From Clarkia xantiana subsp. parviflora (Eukaryota; Streptophyta; Magnoliopsida; Myrtales; Onagraceae): a DNA stretch of 64,000 nt. Below are positions 58,370 to 64,000 of the stretch, piece after piece (the first letter of the stretch is position 1; the number at the start of each line of letters is the position of its first letter). The DNA lies in assembly GCA_036873135.1 (NCBI GenBank), contig JAPTYO010000017.1, forward strand, positions 4,588,001-4,652,000, read 5' to 3'. A model generated the notes under the pieces. It did not search any database. It worked only from the letters and a program-made list of their open reading frames with translations, and was not told the DNA's origin. Made by a program: the position numbers and the translations under genes.

Positions 58370-60508
58370 AAAGTATATGTAATACAAAATAGAGAAAGAC
58401 CTTTCTGAGGCATTATGACAAACACTTGCAAAACATGTTAAATTAGACTAGAACATATGCGATCATGGGAAGAAATTAAGGGCCGGTGGCCAAGAATTAT
58501 TGAAGATTAATTAATACTTACTCGTAGAGAAATGAAAATCAACCAAGAAGTACAAAAAATGGAATCACGAAATCCATGAAATGCTTTGCAAAGTTTTCTG
58601 GCAATATACTGTTGATCAAATTTTAAGAAAAGGTAAGATAAAAAAAATGGAGAGAAGAACTTGACACCAGAAAACGAATGGAATAGAACTCTTTTATGTA
58701 AACTCTTCCTTCATGCCTCTCTTATATACACAAAAAAGCCCTAATTCTAGGGCAGAGCAGCGACGTATGATGATCTCTCTTCACCTGCAAATACAGCGTC
58801 CTCCTCTCTTCTCTTTTCGCAGAACCTCAGACCTAATTCTAAAGAAGATGAATACAGCGGGCTGAGGATGAGATGTGGGATTAAATAAGATGAACTACTC
58901 TCCTCTCATGTACCGTAGTTTTAGATTAAAATAACGACTTAAACCAGATAAATCGATCCAAATCCGAACCGATCCAACTAATAAGTATCATTTACCTCTT
59001 TAACTTTTTAATGATGCTAATCACCCCTTATACCCAACCAAAAGCATAATGCTCCCAAAGCACCATAGAAAGGTCCTGGCGATTTGATCTTCTTTTAAGT
59101 CGACGACCTGAATTTTTTTTTTTTTTTTTACCAAAAATGACCTGGACATATTTCGTTAGTATATAATCTTTAAAAAATATATATTCATAACTGAAAATAG
59201 AAAATAATTAAATAGAATAGTAAGAATAAATTATGATAGTGGATAGTTCAAAAATTATTATCTTCTTTTTAGTGTTTATTATTAGTTAAATTAAAGGGTA
59301 GATTGAGAAAGTAAGGCAGTAAATAAGATAAATAAAACATGGAAAAATAAAGCTTTTAATTAGGGCTGAAAACCAAAATTTGGCCGAACCGAAAAATCAG
59401 CAAAAATCAGTCAACCCGGTTCGAAAATCGAACCGCCACTATACGGTTCGGTATATGGTCAGTTTTTATGTATAAAGTTCGGATTTTCGGTTCGATTTTC
59501 ACATAAAAAAAATAATGGAAAACCGAACCGACCGAAATATAGTTAATAGTTTTTTTTTGGGCCAAAAAATATAGTTAATAGTTGTTACTTAATAATTAGT
59601 ATGTTAATAATGGATGACAGTTTTTTTTTTTTTCCTCGAAGGATGACAACTAATATGTATAATATTAAAGAGACAGATCACGAGGCATCAGGCATGGCAA
59701 TCTTAATAGTAGTCCATTTATTGCCATCAAGCTCGATATAGAACGTTGGAGATTCCCAGTATTTTAATTGAAAATAAGAAAGTTAAATGCAATATATTTT
59801 CTAGTTTCAACTATATGCTTGTTTAAACTCCTAAATAATTATTTTTTAATTCTAAATTCTTATTTGTAGTCTACACCCTAGATTTTGGCCAAAATAAAAT
59901 CTACACCCTAAAATTTATACATAAATAAGTTTAAATCCAAACATAATTTATAAGATCAAATAATTTGTGTGTAAATTTGGTGCTTATATCAAATTAATAA
60001 ATTCTAATAAGTATTACACTATCTTGTGACTTTTTTTCCAAAATAATATTGATGCCAAGTGGTAGTGGTAGAAATTAAAGATACTTAACATTTAAAAAAA
60101 GATTTAGTGTAATCAATGGTCTTATTAAAAAATATTACGAAAGTTTTTTTGATATCAGTTGTAAAAAAAGTTTAATATACGATATGAATAATATGTAGAG
60201 TATGGATGAGAATGGTAAAATAGGTAATATTGGAGAGATGAAAAAAGATGCTGACTTTTAATGAGCAAAACTTGTTTATTCACCCGAGGAGATATTCTAC
60301 TTTCGCAAGCAATTTCGGTAAAAATATCTCAGTTTAAATTATTTCTCAAAACAAAAAGATTGCATTAAATAATAAATATAATAAATAAAAAGATGGGGCA
60401 GGGGATCATCTCCTCCCAAATTCGGCATATCTCATAAATGGGGAGCTGGGGCAGAGAGAAAGTCTATATCCTCTCTCCCTCTTCCAATTTCCCTCTGCTT
60501 TTTTCCTC
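58370..60508. other. Intergenic AT-rich sequence
   Basis: No gene seen. 58700-58890 looks like a pyrimidine-rich 5' leader on the minus side (GAGAGAGG.., CCTAATTCTAGGGC) but opens no long frame. An hAT-like GGTTCGG/CCGAACC patch lies at 59365-59545. The rest is AT-rich with poly-T runs (59111-59129, 59620-59633). Confidence 0.45.
59365..59545. repeat. hAT-like CCGAACC-rich patch
   Basis: AGGGCTGAAAACC at the left resembles hAT ends. GAACCG and CGGTTCGG words follow to AACCGAACCGACCG. The right end is not clear. Confidence 0.4.
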
Positions 60509-61110
60509 TTGGTAACCTTAAAAAACAGAGATCGGCATAGTAGAGTAGATCAAGATAGGCTCTTAGGTGAAGAAGACAAGCTCGTCGGTGAAGAAGACAT
60601 GCACGTTGGTGAAGAAGACAGGCTCGTCGGTGAAAAAGACAGGTTCTTCTTTGCTCCACATATGGCATGCACGACCCAATGGGGTCTGTGCGACTTTGAT
60701 CGGACATGCGTTGCCTCAATCTGGCCCGTGGACAAGATAGGGTCCACCGCGTCCAAGATCGATCGGAGCTTCCTCGGCCAAGATCTGTCTGCGGCCAAGA
60801 TAGATCCTCCGCGGCCATATCGGAGCTCGTCGGCTAAAATCGGGTATCCGCGATTAAGATCTGGGACTGGAGCGGCTAAAATCAGTTATCCGCGGCCAAG
60901 ATCTGGGACTTGAGCACCACCACGACCATAAATCAATGACGCGGCCAATATCGACCGGAGCTTCCTCGGCCAAGATCCGTCCGCGGCCAAGATAGGTCCT
61001 CCGAGGCCAGATCGGAGCCTCTTCGGCCAAAGTCGGGTATCCGCGGCTTAGATCTAGGACTGGAGCGGCTGAAGTCGGTTATCCGCGGCCAAGATCTGGG
61101 ACTGGAGCAC
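60509..61110 (+). other. C+G-rich repeat block with a repeat-coded open frame
   Basis: 60509-60913 is open and contains four tandem 9-residue units of the type VGEED(K/R/M)L (from GGTGAAGAAGACA(A/G)GCTCGTC repeats, 27 bases apart), then CGGCCAAGATC(T/C)G repeats at 60770-61110. The opposite strand is open as well (60432-60818, HRRACLLH repeats). No family is recognised. I think it is a repeat or TE scrap, not a gene. Confidence 0.3.
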
Positions 61111-62250
61111 CACCGCCACCATAGATCAATTCATAGCTCATCACGGTGGCGGGCGAACGAAAGGGCAGCAGTGGAAGTCTAGCGCGCTGCAGTGGCGGTC
61201 GAGCGTGCTAGTGTTTTCTTGCCTACCGAAGAACAAGATTACTTGGCCAAAAAAAAAAAAAAAGAAGAACAACGAGATTCGGGGTAAAACTTATTCCACG
61301 TTTCGGTTTTTCATGATTAAACGTCCTTCTCCAAATGTTATATTATTTCTGAAAAATCAAAACTTGAATAAACTGTTCTTAAAAAAATAATATATACATC
61401 ATATTAACTAAAGGTAAATGATAATTAAATGCAAACTTGTTTATTTTTTAACATTTTACCTATGTCATTAAAAATGCACTATTTTTTTAATAGTAATAAT
61501 AACATTAAACTTTTTATATTCTATTTAATAATAACAATAAACTTTTTTTTATTTTAAATTCTGTTTTGGTTAAATAAAAAGTTAACTAACTCTATAAAAA
61601 TGGAAGGGTAAAGAAATAGTAAAAGTTAATTTAATCATTCCGCCAAGTAAAATTCTTATGAGTTTATGGATAGTATATCAAATAAAAAAGGAGAGTTGGA
61701 GGAAGATGAAAATATTTTTTGAAAAAAAATTTTAGTTGTGAGTTTAGAGGTTTTTTTTCAAATACAAATAATATTTTGAAGAACTTTAGAATCTAATATC
61801 AAATAAAAAAGAAATTAAGGACCAAATAAAAATATTTTTTTGAATTAAAAAAAATAGTTGCACTTTATTCTTTCAGTTTTTTCTCCTTTTATTTGCTTCC
61901 CTCCGTTCTCTCCCCTCTCCTCTAATCAGTTCTCACGATATTTGCTTCCCTCCTTTCTCTCCCCCTCTCCTCTAATCAGTTCTCACGAGCGGTTCTTTCT
62001 AGTTTCTCTCTTCCACATCGAGTAGTTTTCTTCCATACAGATATAATTCATCTCCCTCACGAACTAGGTAATTGAATTCGAGTTCTCATGTATTTCTTTT
62101 CTCAGTTATTGTGTATATTAGCCTCCCGATATTGTGACTACTCAATCTAAGTTCTGAATTATGATTATCATAATTATTAATCCGCTAATTTTTTTTTGCC
62201 TTCCTTCATTCTTTGGAAATATTCTTGTAAGTGTTTCAGGTTTATTAACT
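61111..62250 (+). other. AT-rich upstream region of the TNP1-like gene
   Basis: No gene. A 51-52 base block (TTTGCTTCCCTCC.TTCTCTC with CCTCTAATCAGTTCTCACGA) is duplicated in tandem at 61888-61988 in what is probably the promoter or leader. An acceptor TGTTTCAG at 62232-62239 lies just before the start codon, implying a leader intron. Confidence 0.5.
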
Positions 62251-63937
62251 ATGGCACCAGAAAGACCAAAGATAGTTGATGTGACATCATTTGTAGTTGA
62301 AGACGAGCAACATCAGTCTCAAAATCAGCTCGCACTTCTAAATCCACCATCAAGAAACGATCCACCGTCTAGCGCGGATTCACCCTCCAGTGCTGATCCA
62401 ATATCTTCCGAAAATGAAGGTATTATACTGATTTGATGCAATTTAAATATTTAATAATTTTAATTTTAGTACACTTATGTTCTCTATTTTTAATAGATTC
62501 CATGCCTAGAAAAAGAGGGCGTGATATGGCTAGAGGTTTTTATGTCGCTAAAAGAGTAAAGGAAGGTAAAAAGATTGGTGGATTAATATTTAATCCAGAC
62601 AACTACGTAGTAGTAGGTTCGACTGAGAAAATTTTTAAGATGGAGATTGGAATCATCACTCGTACATTAGCTCCATACGAGATGCTCCATTGGCATAGGG
62701 TGAAGAAGGATATAAAGAAGACGGAGCCATTATATAGTCGCCTACAGGTACTATACTTACTATTAGTATATGTTTTATAGTTTTGACTAATCCTGTGATT
62801 GTATCTCATTTTTTATATTGTTCTGGTTTATAGAGCGAATTTGATATAGACATGGCTGACCCACATGTGAAGGAAGTTGTGGATGCTGCAATCGCAAAGC
62901 GGTTTAGGTCATTCAAACATCAATGTCATAAATACTACTTGAAGTTTGATGACCCAGGGGATGCAATAGAAAATCCAATAGAAGGCATAAGCATAGAACA
63001 TTGGGTTGCTCTGTGTAAACATTTCGAAAGCGACAAGTTTAAGGTTATGTATTTGAACTCTTCATTGTAATTAACATCTTGTATGATGATATATTGTTTC
63101 TGTCATTATTATTCTAATTTTAATAACTTGTGATATTTAATCTTTTATAGAAAGCTAGTGCTGCAAATAAGAAGACTCGTGATAAAGTGTGAGTTCGCCA
63201 TACCTCTGGATTTAAATCAATCTGCCAAAGAATTTATGAAATGGTATGTTATATTTTCTCTTATAGTTATTATAATATTAAGAATATATGTTACTGAATT
63301 TTTTTTATAAGTTGTTTATTTATAATATAAAAACACTTTATTTATATATATATAGGAAGATTCTGAGGATCCAACTCAGGAACTACAAGAACCTGCAGAG
63401 TTGAAGGTTTATCACGATACCCATAAAAAGAATGGAGACTGGACTCATCCTGAAGCAAAGAAGGATTATGTAAATAGTGATAATATTATTTTTTTATACT
63501 ATTTTTTTAGATTTATTTTATGGGTAAATATCTCTTTATTTTCTTTTTTCTTCTTCTAACGTTAACTTGTATTTCAGGAACAAATGAACGTCTTGTATTC
63601 AAATTCAATTGAGACTGGCGATAGATTGACGGGAAAGCAAATAGTTGAGAAAGTTGTCAAGCCAAAGAATAGTTATGTTCGAGGACTTGGTTATGGTTTT
63701 AGGTCTAGCACTAAAGTGAGAGCTTCAAGAGAATTACATGAGCATGTGAGTTTCAACTCGGAATTGCGTGAGGAACTTGAGAATAAGATACAAGGCCAAC
63801 AAGCTGAAATAGATGAACTCAAGTCAGCTATTAAAAGTTTAATGAAGAAGAAGAAGAAGAATAAGGAAAAGAAGGAGAAGTTCGAGTCACTTGTTAAAAG
63901 TTTGATGAAGAAGAAGGAAAAGAATAAGGGGTCCTAA
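62251..63937 (+). pseudogene. CACTA TNP1-type protein (Transposase_24-like), six exons, one stop
   Basis: Exons 62251-62419, 62497-62747, 62834-63043, 63151-63243, 63356-63469 and 63578-63937 all have GT..AG introns and join without frame change to 398 codons plus stop. An N-terminal Ser/Pro-rich part (RNDPPSSADSPSSADPIS) precedes a basic PRKRGRDMARG stretch. The central part matches the plant Ptta/En/Spm TNP1 domain: HQCHKYYLKF, IEHWVALCKHFESDKFK, ASAANKKTRDK, RHTSGFKSICQR, VYHDTHKKNGDW and HPEAKKDY. A coiled coil follows (LREELENKIQGQQAEIDELK) and a Lys-rich tail. A TGA at 63190-63192 within DKV*VRHTS is the only lesion. TNP1/TNPA proteins bind subterminal repeats of CACTA elements. It could be translated as a short form or be a very recent pseudogene. 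The element's ends are not in view. Confidence 0.85.
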
Positions 63938-64000
63938 TCCGTTCACATTTGAGCATAATTTGATGTTTGTTAGAATTGACATTATTGTAACATAAGTGTA

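Noticed and set aside
60432..60913. Two opposite frames with VGEED and HRRACLL repeats as a new gene
   Set aside because: Both strands stay open because of a 27-base repeat. No motif and no splice or promoter support.

Overview
This window reads as nuclear DNA of a flowering plant, probably a eudicot. It is AT-rich and has spliced genes with GT..AG introns, a plant-type ubiquitin-eL40 gene, TTTAGGG telomere-type repeats, and plant transposon lineages (Ty1/copia with a TGGTATCAGAGC primer site, Ty3/gypsy of the Tat type with a second RNase H, CACTA, MULE, PIF/Harbinger and hAT). The species cannot be named from the sequence. The only intact, clearly cellular gene is the five-exon ubiquitin-ribosomal protein eL40 fusion gene at 23733-25281. 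Almost everything else is transposon, nested transposon, tandem repeat or unrecognised AT-rich spacer. I recognised no tRNA, rRNA or CRISPR array.

Layout. 1-7062: a Tat protease scrap cut by an inverted copia-type LTR end (271-861), then a gag-only copia-type element (1582-7062, LTRs about 600 bp) whose gag is broken by the 5' end of a Tat gypsy element (about 4769-5580). 7063-about 14930: a decayed Tat element on the minus strand (5' LTR at the right, broken pol, an 87-bp minisatellite in its 3' spacer, and a 224-bp tandem duplication inside integrase). 15599-18246: a MULE-like repeat containing a 1.8-kb PIF/Harbinger element with TTA target duplications. 19919-23235: a non-autonomous CACTA element (TSD ATA) carrying an hAT-like MITE with a perfect 8-bp TSD. 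23510-25281: the ubiquitin-eL40 gene and its promoter.

25750-32224: an hAT-like remnant hosting a MULE-type MITE and a young copia element (26849-32209) whose LTRs have non-canonical TA..TA ends and differ at only two positions. 32233-32267: an interstitial telomeric tract. From 32993 (CACTACAACAAA) to about 42.8 kb: a CACTA element with a broken TNP2-type transposase on the minus strand. It has apparently picked up host gene pieces: four exons of a PASTICCINO2-like 3-hydroxyacyl-CoA dehydratase and an RRM exon of an RBP45/47-like protein. A MULE with a perfect 9-bp TSD later split the RRM exon.

42826-46076 and 56620-58369: one array of a satellite-like repeat of about 220 bp, with an internal orientation switch near 43640. 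A 10.5-kb Tat element (46077-56619, TSD CTGCC) inserted into it. That element has lost gag, keeps PR-RT-RH-aRH-IN with lesions, and carries an intron-containing antisense gene with a coiled-coil domain in its 3' spacer. 62251-63937: a second CACTA-type gene (TNP1/Transposase_24-like, six exons that join in frame, one stop codon).

The points most worth a second look are the gene-capturing CACTA element, the sequence motif shared by its subterminal region and the adjacent satellite, the spliced antisense gene of the Tat element, and a repeat in the CACTA element that is open in two frames (Arg-Ser-Pro-rich or Lys-Glu-Glu-Pro-rich).
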